A stretch of 64,000 nt of DNA, taken from Candidatus Gastranaerophilales bacterium. GTDB taxonomy: Bacteria; Cyanobacteriota; Vampirovibrionia; Gastranaerophilales; Gastranaerophilaceae. Numbering within the stretch: the first letter of the stretch is position 1; each line of letters begins with the position of its first letter. The notes beneath the pieces are model-generated. The model saw only the letters and a program-made list of their open reading frames with translations, did no database searches and had not been told where the DNA came from. A program made the position numbers and the translations under genes. Below are positions 33,201 through 41,320 of this stretch, piece after piece. Location of the stretch: contig CAJUJH010000002.1 in assembly GCA_910586855.1 (NCBI GenBank), forward strand, positions 416,546 through 480,545. The letters are read 5' to 3'.

Positions 33201-34061
33201 TTGGGTTATAAGATTTTATATAAAAAAGAATTATGTGCCAATCAATTTGAAATCAGGATTAAGGCGCCTTTTATTACAAAAAATGCTAAGGCTGGTCAGT
33301 TTATAATTCTAAGAACGGATAAAAATTCTGAAAGAATCCCCTTGACCATTGCTGATTATAATAGAGAAACCGAAGAACTCACAATTGTTTATATGGCAGT
33401 TGGATATACAACCAAAAAACTTGCTTCACTTGAAGTGGGTGATGAAATTGAAGATATTGTAGGACCATTGGGACAGCCTACCCACATTGAAAAATACGGC
33501 ACAGTTGTTTGCTTAGCTGGCGGATATGGTGCTGCACCTTGTTATTTAATTGCAAAAGCTTTCAAAGATGCCGGCAATAAAGTTTACATGATTATGGGTG
33601 CAAGAAATAAAGACCTTATTTTCTGGCAGGATAAAATGAAGGATGCTTGCAGTGAATTATTCATAACTACAGATGATGGTTCATTGGGGCAAAAAGGTTT
33701 TGTAACCGGCGTTATGCAGGAAATTATGGATAAAGAAACCGTAAATTATGCAATTGCAGTTGGTCCTATGCCTATGATGAAAGCAGTTGCTGATTTAACA
33801 CGCGGCAAGGGTATCAAAACAGAGGTTTCCATGAACCCTATTATGGTAGATGGAACCGGCATGTGCGGTGCCTGCAGGGTAACAGTAGGCGGCGAAGTAA
33901 AATTCGCTTGTGTTGATGGTCCTGATTTTGATGCTCATCTTGTAGATTTTGATGAAGTAATAAACAGAACAAGAATTTATAAAGAATATGAAAAAAGATG
34001 CGATGAAACCAGCTGTAATCTTCAAAGACAGGCTCGTGAATTAGAAAAAACAATGAAATAA
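33201..34061 (+). CDS. NfnA/SudB-type FAD-NAD oxidoreductase subunit
   Basis: A 286-aa flavoprotein of the dihydroorotate dehydrogenase PyrK/ferredoxin-NADP reductase class. It has a FAD-binding barrel (AKAGQFIILRT, ERIPLTIADY), a NAD-binding segment (VVCLAGGYGAAPCYLIAKAF) and a C-terminal [2Fe-2S] site in DGTGMCGACRVTVGG and FACVDGPDF. This matches the small subunit of NADH-dependent ferredoxin:NADP reductase (NfnA) or sulfide dehydrogenase SudB. Start TTG at 33201 is preferred to ATG at 33177, as AGGAGAG stands 6 bp before it. The large subunit (GltD-like) is not adjacent. Confidence 0.9.
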   Translation: MGYKILYKKELCANQFEIRIKAPFITKNAKAGQFIILRTDKNSERIPLTIADYNRETEELTIVYMAVGYTTKKLASLEVGDEIEDIVGPLGQPTHIEKYGTVVCLAGGYGAAPCYLIAKAFKDAGNKVYMIMGARNKDLIFWQDKMKDACSELFITTDDGSLGQKGFVTGVMQEIMDKETVNYAIAVGPMPMMKAVADLTRGKGIKTEVSMNPIMVDGTGMCGACRVTVGGEVKFACVDGPDFDAHLVDFDEVINRTRIYKEYEKRCDETSCNLQRQARELEKTMK

Positions 34062-34100
34062 AATTATTGGGTAGTATAAAAGTAGAAATTGAGGTAAATT

Positions 34101-34286
34101 ATGTCAAACAATGGTAATATTCCTATTTGTCCGTTAATTTCATCGGGTAAAGATATTCATTCAGTTTGTGCACAAGAAAGCTGCGCTTGGTATATTCATA
34201 ATCTTAAAACTTGTGCAGTATATGTTATGGCGCACAATGCACTTTTGGATGTTAAAGCAAAACAAGGTGCAAAACAAGAACAGTAG
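34101..34286 (+). CDS. 61-aa four-cysteine protein
   Basis: A small protein with Cys10, Cys23, Cys28 and Cys38 in the order IPICPLIS, HSVCAQESCAWY and KTCAVYVMAHNAL. The spacing suggests a bound metal or Fe-S cluster, but I recognise no named family. GAGGT stands before the ATG. It lies between the NfnA-like flavoprotein and leuC on the same strand with short gaps, so it may be co-transcribed with enzymes that handle electrons or Fe-S clusters. Real-gene status is supported by position, ribosome binding site and composition. Confidence 0.7.
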   Translation: MSNNGNIPICPLISSGKDIHSVCAQESCAWYIHNLKTCAVYVMAHNALLDVKAKQGAKQEQ

Positions 34287-34327
34287 TAAGTAAGTTTATA
34301 CAGTTTAACAGGGAGAATATAAAACTT

Positions 34328-35593
34328 ATGTCAAGACCAATGACTATCACGGAAAAGATTTTTGCAGCTCATGCAGGTAAGGATGAAGTAAAAGCAGGTG
34401 AATTAATAAGTGCAAAAGTTGATATTACTTTAGCAAACGATATTACAGGACCTGTAGCAATTAATGAGTTTAGAAAAATTGGTGTTGATAAAGTTTTTGA
34501 CTCTGAAAGATGTGTATTTGTACCTGACCACTTTGTACCAAATAAAGATATAAAGTCAGCAGAACAGGTTAATTTAATTAGAAAATTTGCCCGCGAGATG
34601 GGGTTAAAATTTTTCTTTGAAGTTGGCAGAATGGGGATTGAACATGCGCTTTTACCCGATTCAGGGATTGTTACTGCAGGAGATTTAATTATAGGTGCAG
34701 ATTCACATACATGTACCTATGGCGCCCTCGGTGCTTTTTCAACAGGCGTTGGTTCTACTGATTTGGCTTGTGCTATGGCATCAGGTGAAACATGGTTTAA
34801 GGTTCCAAGTGCCATCAAAGTTGAATTTAACGGCAAACTAAATAAATGGGTGAGCGCTAAAGATTTAGTGCTGCATTTAATTGGTGATATCGGGGTTGAC
34901 GGTGCTTTATACAAAACTCTTGAAATAACAGGCAGTGCAATTTCCGAGATGCCTATGGACGGCAGATTTACAATATGTAATATGGCTATTGAAGCTGGTG
35001 CTAAAAATGGTATAATTCCACCTGATAAAATTACTGAAGAATATTTAAAAGGACGTTCAATCAGACCTTATAAATTCTATACATCTGACCCGGATGCTGA
35101 ATATGAAAGAATTATAAAATATGATGTGGCTGATATTGAACCAACGGTTGCTTTCCCGCATTTACCTGAAAATACAAAACCTATAAGTAAAGTTGGTAAT
35201 GTGGAAATTAATCAGGTTGTAATTGGCAGTTGCACGAACGGCAGACTGTCTGATTTAAAAATTGCAGCCGATATTTTAAGGGGTAAAAAAGTTCATAAAA
35301 ATGTTCGTTTGATTGTATTCCCGGGTACTCAGGATATTTACCTGAAGGCAATAGAACTTGGATATGTGCAGACAATTGTTGAAGCTGAAGGAGCTGTTTC
35401 AACTCCCACATGCGGACCATGCTTAGGCGGTCATGCCGGAATCCTTGCAAAAGGAGAGCGCGCAGTATCTACTACAAACAGAAACTTTGTAGGACGCATG
35501 GGACATCCTGAATCTGAAGTATACCTTGCTTCTCCTGCTGTTGCTGCCGCAAGTGCGATTTTAGGAAGAATTGCAAGTCCTGAAGAACTATAA
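34328..35593 (+). CDS. leuC: 3-isopropylmalate dehydratase large subunit
   Basis: A 421-aa aconitase-superfamily enzyme for leucine synthesis (isopropylmalate isomerisation). It begins MTITEKIFAAHAGKDEVKAG after five extra residues and has the substrate loop GADSHTCTYGALGAF and the [4Fe-4S] cysteines in VIGSCTNGRL and TPTCGPCLGGHAG. This is the compact HacA-type LeuC found in anaerobes and archaea, which pairs with a separate small subunit LeuD; leuD is not in this window. Homoaconitase is the alternative substrate class. Confidence 0.88.
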   Translation: MSRPMTITEKIFAAHAGKDEVKAGELISAKVDITLANDITGPVAINEFRKIGVDKVFDSERCVFVPDHFVPNKDIKSAEQVNLIRKFAREMGLKFFFEVGRMGIEHALLPDSGIVTAGDLIIGADSHTCTYGALGAFSTGVGSTDLACAMASGETWFKVPSAIKVEFNGKLNKWVSAKDLVLHLIGDIGVDGALYKTLEITGSAISEMPMDGRFTICNMAIEAGAKNGIIPPDKITEEYLKGRSIRPYKFYTSDPDAEYERIIKYDVADIEPTVAFPHLPENTKPISKVGNVEINQVVIGSCTNGRLSDLKIAADILRGKKVHKNVRLIVFPGTQDIYLKAIELGYVQTIVEAEGAVSTPTCGPCLGGHAGILAKGERAVSTTNRNFVGRMGHPESEVYLASPAVAAASAILGRIASPEEL

Positions 35594-35611
35594 GGAAAAA
35601 TACAAGAAATA

Positions 35612-36496
35612 ATGTTGAAAAATATTTTAGCAATTCAGATGAGCTCTGTTATTGGTGATTATAATGCTAATTGTAATAAAATAACTGCTTTGATTTCCGG
35701 TTTTTATGATAATGCAGATTCATCAAAACTTCCTGACATTATTTTTCTGCCTGAAGTATGGACACTTGGCTGGTATACGGATTGCTTTAGGGAACTTGCA
35801 AAAGATAATAAAGATGCAGTTGAATTTTTATCCAACATTGCAAAAAAATATAATGTTAATATTGTAGGTGGTTCTTATATTAGAAAAGATGATAAGGCTT
35901 CTTTAGAATCGGGAAAAGAAATTTACAAAAATTCCTGCCCGATAATTAATCGTAAAGGCGAACTGTGTGCCATATATGATAAGATTCATCTTTATTCGCC
36001 GGATGGTGAAGCACATGCTGTGGAATTTGGGAATACGCCTTTAATCATTAATATTGAGGGTTTAAAAATCGGGCTTTCAATATGTTATGATATAAGATTT
36101 CCTGAATTATTCAGAAGTTATATTGCAAATGAAAACAGACCCGATATGCTTGTAAATCTCTCTGCATGGCCAAAAACAAGACGGGCGCAATATGATTGTA
36201 TGGCAAAATCAAGAGCTGTTGAAAATCAGTCTTATTTTCTTGCGCTTTCACAAACAGGTTTAATTAAGGATGATGTTTATAATTCAGGGTATTCACTTTT
36301 AGCAGCGCCTTTAGGTGAAACTGTTACTCGGTTGGATGAAGATGAAGGATGGTTATTTGAAACAATTAACACTGATATAGTAAGGACAATAAGAAATACT
36401 TATCCTAATTTAGATAACAGGAAAGTAGATGATTTTGGTTTTAAACCTTGTTATATAAATATTGATGCAACTAAAGAGGCTGAGGCGCTTTTATAA
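35612..36496 (+). CDS. Carbon-nitrogen hydrolase (omega-amidase-like)
   Basis: A 294-aa nitrilase-superfamily enzyme with the Glu-Lys-Cys triad: Glu in IIFLPEVWTLGWYT, Lys in YDKIHLYSPDGEAH, and Cys in GLSICYDIRFPELFR. Best guess is an omega-amidase acting on alpha-ketoglutaramate or succinamate; other short-chain amidases are possible. There is no signal peptide. It overlaps the dacB start by one base (TAATG), which places a soluble amidase in the same message as a murein peptidase. Confidence 0.88.
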   Translation: MLKNILAIQMSSVIGDYNANCNKITALISGFYDNADSSKLPDIIFLPEVWTLGWYTDCFRELAKDNKDAVEFLSNIAKKYNVNIVGGSYIRKDDKASLESGKEIYKNSCPIINRKGELCAIYDKIHLYSPDGEAHAVEFGNTPLIINIEGLKIGLSICYDIRFPELFRSYIANENRPDMLVNLSAWPKTRRAQYDCMAKSRAVENQSYFLALSQTGLIKDDVYNSGYSLLAAPLGETVTRLDEDEGWLFETINTDIVRTIRNTYPNLDNRKVDDFGFKPCYINIDATKEAEALL

Positions 36497-37914
36497 TGAA
36501 AAAGTTTTTTAAAATATTTATTTTGTGTTTCATTCTTTTTATTTTTGGAGTAAAAGCTCATGCGGCAGCTTTTAATTCTATCGGCAAAGCTATTGATAAT
36601 ACTGGTCTTGGGCATGATTCCATAATTTCCATTGTTGTAAAAGATATGGAAAATGGTGATGCTGTTTTTTCAAAACGTGCCGATACTTATCTAAATCCTG
36701 CCTCTTCTTTGAAAATATTTACAATGGCGGCAGCTCTTGATACCCTTGGAGAAAAATATCATTTTGAGACGATAATTTATATTGATAAAGATAAAAATTT
36801 GTATTTAAAATTAGGTGCCGACCCTCTGTTTTCATCAGCAGATTTGGATAATTTAATTAAAACTTTAAAAAAGGTCTATACCGGGAAAATTAAAAATTTT
36901 TATATTGATGATTCTGTTATTGATAAAGTTTATTATCCAGATGGCTGGACTGTAGATGATTTTTGGCCAAATTCACCTAAAATTTCTCCCTACATCATTG
37001 ATAATAATACAGTGACTGTTAATTTTTCGGTTTTCAAAGATAAAAAAGATATCAAAATTTCACAAAAGAATGACTATAAGTTTTCTTTTATAAATGAGCT
37101 GGAGATTGGGGACAAAACAAATATTGTGCCTTCTTTGAACTATGGTGAAAATTCCGGTATTGTCTCTTTAAGAGGTACGATTGCAGGTGATTTAAATAAA
37201 GAATTTCCTGTACTTGATACAATGCAGTTATTTACATATAAGCTGAGAAAAGCTTTAGACAATAATAATATTTCGTATTCAAAGCCTTTTTATTCTAAAA
37301 AAGTGCCGAGCGATGCCAAGAGAATCGCTTCTTTTAGACGTCCCATCGGAGATGTGCTTGTGTTTATTTTAAAAACAAGTGATAACTTTTCAACGGAAGT
37401 TGTATTTAAGCTTGCTGGTGGTGTTTGGGCAAAAGATAGAGATGAGTACATTAAAAAAGCATATCAGGTTGAAAAAAAAGGTGCTGCATCTGTGTCATTA
37501 GGCACGCTTGAAAATGCCAAAGAGATGTTTTTTGATTATTACAAAAGAGCAGGCTTGATAAAGGATGATAATAAAATCAATCTTTCGGACGGTTCCGGGG
37601 TTTCAAGATATAATGCATTTACGACATTATGGATGACTGATGCTCTTTTGTATCTTGATAAAAATTCTAAAATTAAAGATTTTATGATGACAGCCGGCGA
37701 AGGTACGCTTTCAAGAAGAATGAAAGATTTAGAAGGCAACTTGTATGCAAAAACAGGAACTATATTTGGCGTAAGTTCTCTAACCGGATATTTGACATCA
37801 AAGATGGGTAAAGAATATGCATTTTCAATTATTATCCAAAATTTTGGCGTACGTCCTTCTGTGGTAAAGGGTTTAGAAGACGATTTAGTTTATGGAATTT
37901 ATTGTTTTGAATAA
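36496..37914 (+). CDS. dacB: D-alanyl-D-alanine carboxypeptidase (PBP4/DacB type)
   Basis: A 472-aa exported class C penicillin-binding protein. A signal peptide (FIFGVKAHAA) precedes the catalytic domain, which has SxxK in PASSLKIFTMAAAL, SDN in TSDNFSTEVVF and KTG in LYAKTGTIFGVSSL. The 150-residue insert between the first two motifs is typical of PBP4. It cleaves D-Ala-D-Ala stems or cross-links in peptidoglycan. Translation is coupled to the amidase, and the stop lies 2 bp from the end of the convergent patatin gene. Confidence 0.93.
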   Translation: MKKFFKIFILCFILFIFGVKAHAAAFNSIGKAIDNTGLGHDSIISIVVKDMENGDAVFSKRADTYLNPASSLKIFTMAAALDTLGEKYHFETIIYIDKDKNLYLKLGADPLFSSADLDNLIKTLKKVYTGKIKNFYIDDSVIDKVYYPDGWTVDDFWPNSPKISPYIIDNNTVTVNFSVFKDKKDIKISQKNDYKFSFINELEIGDKTNIVPSLNYGENSGIVSLRGTIAGDLNKEFPVLDTMQLFTYKLRKALDNNNISYSKPFYSKKVPSDAKRIASFRRPIGDVLVFILKTSDNFSTEVVFKLAGGVWAKDRDEYIKKAYQVEKKGAASVSLGTLENAKEMFFDYYKRAGLIKDDNKINLSDGSGVSRYNAFTTLWMTDALLYLDKNSKIKDFMMTAGEGTLSRRMKDLEGNLYAKTGTIFGVSSLTGYLTSKMGKEYAFSIIIQNFGVRPSVVKGLEDDLVYGIYCFE

Positions 37915-37916
37915 TT

Positions 37917-39128
37917 CTATATACTTTTGCAGGTACTTTTTTCTTCTTTTAATTCCAAAACCTTTTTATTTAAAAGCTTTATAAGGCTAATATTGAAATT
38001 TTTTGTATATTCTAAATCTGTTAAGTTGTATCCGTTTAAGAAAAAGAATTTTGAAATTTTATAGTTTTCTTTAAATATATTTTTAAAATCCCGGATTTTT
38101 TCATATATTTTTATATCAATAAATTTTTTGTTTTCGCATAAAAATGACATTAATTCCATTAAGATTATATATGCATTTTTAATTCTGTCTTTTTCAATCT
38201 CATCTTTTATTTTCATTAATAGAAGCTGAATTTCATAATATGTGTCAAAAAGATGTTTTTTCTTTTTTGGATATGTTTCCATAAAGTATTTTTTGGTTGT
38301 ATTATAGCCAATTTGCGCCATTTCTGCTTTCTTATCGGCTGAAATCATAAAATCTACGACAGAAACATCAGGCAGATTTATTTTAATGTAATCAAATTTA
38401 TCTTTATCTTTGTATAAATCTATAATATAATCTGTGGCAAATCCTGAAATGGCATTGTATACGGCATTTAGATATCCTGCAGTATGGGTTATTTTCTTTT
38501 CGGTTTCATTATCTTCAAGTCTAAATTCAAGTATTCTGCTTTCAATATTTTTTATTGTATTGCTTACTCTCCAAAGAGGAGTGCACTTAACCAAATCTCC
38601 GTCTACAAGACAGTCGTTTCCATCTATAACCGGTTTATAAAGCCCTGGCATACTAACTGACGCCCTTACTGCACTTGCTATTTCTGCATTCGGGGTTTGC
38701 TGTTTAGAAAATTCATAAAAGTTTAAATATCTTAAATTTACGGAAAATATTACTATTTCTTTATCTAAATCTTTAAAGGTTACAGGAGGCATTTTGCCTT
38801 TTGTATAACTGCTGCCATAAAACTTGCTTTCAATTTTATCTTTAATCCAGTCATAAAAGTATCCGCCCTTAGAGAGTGCAAAGTCTCTACCCAGACTTAA
38901 GTTAATGTCTTTAAAAAAATCCATATTGATATCTTTAAAGACAATATTAATTTCATCAGCAGTATATCCTGAAGCATATAAAGTTGCGACAACAGCACCT
39001 ATGGAAGACCCGGCCCAGCCTGTAATTTTCAGTTTTAATTCTTCTATAGCCTTTAAAACGCCGGTATAAGAGCATCCTCTAATGCCGCCGCCTCCCAGTA
39101 TGCAAAAATATTCTAAATTATTTTCCAT
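37917..39128 (-). CDS. Patatin-like phospholipase
   Basis: A 403-aa protein. Residues 8-215 form a patatin domain: oxyanion loop LGGGGIRGCSYTGVL, nucleophile elbow GWAGSSIGAVVATLYA (Gly-x-Ser-x-Gly) and the catalytic Asp in CLVDGDLVKCTP. The 190-residue C-terminal part is helical, charged and unassigned. There is no signal peptide, so it acts in the cytoplasm or is exported by another route. Patatins release fatty acids from phospholipids and occur as housekeeping lipases, defence effectors and secreted effectors. No CBASS-type gene is nearby. Confidence 0.85.
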   Translation of the reverse strand: MENNLEYFCILGGGGIRGCSYTGVLKAIEELKLKITGWAGSSIGAVVATLYASGYTADEINIVFKDINMDFFKDINLSLGRDFALSKGGYFYDWIKDKIESKFYGSSYTKGKMPPVTFKDLDKEIVIFSVNLRYLNFYEFSKQQTPNAEIASAVRASVSMPGLYKPVIDGNDCLVDGDLVKCTPLWRVSNTIKNIESRILEFRLEDNETEKKITHTAGYLNAVYNAISGFATDYIIDLYKDKDKFDYIKINLPDVSVVDFMISADKKAEMAQIGYNTTKKYFMETYPKKKKHLFDTYYEIQLLLMKIKDEIEKDRIKNAYIILMELMSFLCENKKFIDIKIYEKIRDFKNIFKENYKISKFFFLNGYNLTDLEYTKNFNISLIKLLNKKVLELKEEKSTCKSI

Positions 39129-39257
39129 TCTCTTATTTTATATCAAGATTTAAAATATGCATCCGCTATGAGGTGCAAAAAACATTTTACATTTATTTCC
39201 TTTTTAAGATATTTTAAATATAATAAGTATAAAGATATTGTTATAGAGGAATAAGTT

Positions 39258-40499
39258 ATGGCAGGTATGACTTTAGCACAGAAAATTATCGGTGAACATT
39301 CAGGACATGAAGTTAAACCGGGGGAATTAGTAATTGCAAAAGTTGATGTGGCAGCAGTTCAGGATGGTACAGGTCCGTTGACAATTCAGGAATTTAAAAA
39401 GCTTGGGAAAGATAAGCTTGCAAACCCGAAAAGAACAATTTTATTTATCGACCATGCTGCACCAAGCCCAAGAAAAGAACTGTCTAATTCTCATCTTGTC
39501 ATAAGGGAGTTTGCTAAAGAATATGGTGCTGTGCTTTCTGATATAGGTGAAGGAGTTTGCCACCAAAGATTAATTGAGAGTTTTGTAAAACCGGGCGAAA
39601 TTCTTGTCGGAGCTGATTCACATACCTGTACATCCGGCGCTTTGGGGGCTTTTGCTACAGGCATGGGGTCTACTGATATTGCTGTTGCTTTTGCACTTGG
39701 TAAAACATGGCTAAAGGTTCCTGAATCTTATAAAATCATTGTGAACGGTGAGTTTCGCCCCAATGTAACAAGTAAAGATTTAATGTTATATCTAATCGGG
39801 ATGATTGGAGCTGATGGAGCAACATATAAGGCGCTTGAATTTACAGGTTCCACTATTAAGAATATGACAATGTCTCAAAGATTTACCCTTGCAAATATGG
39901 CAGTTGAAGCTGGAGCAAAGTGCGGGCTTTTTGAATCAGATGAAAAGACTTTAGAATTTTTAAAAGAACATAATCGTGAAGCTGATTTTAGAGAAATTAA
40001 AATGGATGCGGATGCTCTTTATGAAAGGGCTATTGAAATTAAAGCCGAAGATGTTCCCTGTACGGTTTCCTGCCCTCATACGGTTGATAATACAAAACCT
40101 GCAAGTGAATTAAATAATGTAAAAGTAAATCAAGTATTTGTCGGTACCTGCACAAATGGCAGAATCGAAGATTTAAGAGTTGTGGCAAACGTTTTAAAGG
40201 GAAAGAAAAAACACCCTGATGTACGTTTAATTATTGTTCCTGCATCCCCAACCGTATTCAAGCAGGCTGCAGATGAAGGTCTTTTGAATATTTTTGTAGA
40301 TGCAGGTGCTTCATTCTTGCCATCCGGCTGCGGTCCTTGTGTTGGAGTACACGGCGGTATATTGGGTGATGGCGAAGTTTGTCTTGCAACCCAGAATAGA
40401 AATTTTCAGGGAAGAATGGGGAATACCAAAGGTTTTATTTACCTTTCTTCACCTTATGTTGCTGCTAAATCAGCAATTGCGGGATACATAACAGATTAA
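39258..40499 (+). CDS. Aconitase/homoaconitase-family large subunit (second LeuC-like)
   Basis: A 413-aa paralogue of the LeuC at 34328 with the same domain layout: VGADSHTCTSGALGAFATGM, cluster cysteines in VGTCTNGRI and SGCGPCVGVHGG. It differs in the substrate loop region (HAAPSPRKELSNSH, DIGEGVCHQRL), where HQ.L is common in HacA/aconitase-like proteins, so its substrate is probably citrate or homocitrate, not isopropylmalate. Coupled with a Re-citrate-synthase-like enzyme at 9457 it could run the citrate-to-isocitrate step. It is preceded by GAGGAATAAGTT and by no operon partner. Confidence 0.82.
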   Translation: MAGMTLAQKIIGEHSGHEVKPGELVIAKVDVAAVQDGTGPLTIQEFKKLGKDKLANPKRTILFIDHAAPSPRKELSNSHLVIREFAKEYGAVLSDIGEGVCHQRLIESFVKPGEILVGADSHTCTSGALGAFATGMGSTDIAVAFALGKTWLKVPESYKIIVNGEFRPNVTSKDLMLYLIGMIGADGATYKALEFTGSTIKNMTMSQRFTLANMAVEAGAKCGLFESDEKTLEFLKEHNREADFREIKMDADALYERAIEIKAEDVPCTVSCPHTVDNTKPASELNNVKVNQVFVGTCTNGRIEDLRVVANVLKGKKKHPDVRLIIVPASPTVFKQAADEGLLNIFVDAGASFLPSGCGPCVGVHGGILGDGEVCLATQNRNFQGRMGNTKGFIYLSSPYVAAKSAIAGYITD

Positions 40500-40639
40500 T
40501 ATTTCTTAATAAAAAAGAGCAAAATGTATTCAAACTAGCAAATTATTTTGTTTGCATGTTTTGTATAAGCCCGCCCTTTTTAAACACCCTTTTTAAAATA
40601 GTCTGGTTTGATAAAAAAATAATAAACACGAGGGAATTG

Positions 40640-41197
40640 ATGAGAATAGGTTTAATAAATGCAGGATACCCAAGGAGGTATTATGGAGTACAGAAACGGA
40701 ATGATGTTCAAAATATTAACTTTGGAAAATTTGAAGATGACAGGGCAAAAAATGCCTTGCACAAAGTTTTAGTTGAAAATCAGAAAAGACCTGCAGATAA
40801 AAAGCATGGAGAAGAACTGTTCAATTATTTTGGCAAAACTCCGTTTGTTATGATTAAATACCGCGCGGGTTTTACATACGCTGTAATGTTGAAGGATGAA
40901 GTTAATAAGCATAAATCTAAGGAATATTTTAATAGACTTGCTGAAAATTATACATGGCATGGTGTTGATGATTCATTTGCAAATTCGGGAATACTTGAGA
41001 ATGAACCGGATTATCTGACTTTGCTTGGCGGCGGTGAAGAAACAGCTTGGGATTATTTAGATAATGCCGACTATTTGCGCAAGGATTTACAAGAAGCAGA
41101 AAAAGCACGGGTTTTTGACGAAAATTCAGCAGATGACTGCTGCGAAGCCAACATAAGTAATTTGGAAATGGTGGATGGTTTATATGGCTTTCACTAG
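40640..41197 (+). CDS. Lineage-specific small protein
   Basis: A 185-aa protein starting MRIGLINAGYPRRYYGVQKR, with N-terminal NINFGKFEDDRAKNAL, a motif similar to the F-K-G tags of neighbours. It has no TM helix; the C-terminal half is acidic (GGGEETAWDYLDNADYL, DENSADDCCEAN) with a Cys-Cys pair. No family is recognised. GAGGGAATTG precedes ATG 40640; 28 upstream in-frame codons are rejected for lack of a ribosome binding site. It lies 120 bp upstream of the 694-aa membrane protein. Confidence 0.7.
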   Translation: MRIGLINAGYPRRYYGVQKRNDVQNINFGKFEDDRAKNALHKVLVENQKRPADKKHGEELFNYFGKTPFVMIKYRAGFTYAVMLKDEVNKHKSKEYFNRLAENYTWHGVDDSFANSGILENEPDYLTLLGGGEETAWDYLDNADYLRKDLQEAEKARVFDENSADDCCEANISNLEMVDGLYGFH

Positions 41198-41199
41198 AA

Positions 41200-41226
41200 T
41201 TTTGTAAACTTTTATTACAAAATTTT
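41200..41226 (+). terminator. Weak AT-rich hairpin after 40640 gene
   Basis: AATTTTGTAA and TTACAAAATT pair around a 7-base loop, followed by TTATT. With no G-C clamp it is a weak terminator candidate. Confidence 0.35.
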
Positions 41227-41320
41227 ATTAAAATATCAATTCAATAGCAAATTATTTTTGTTACTCGTTTTATATGCCCAAACAGACTATTAACATTTAT
41301 AATAAGGGTGATATTTTTAT

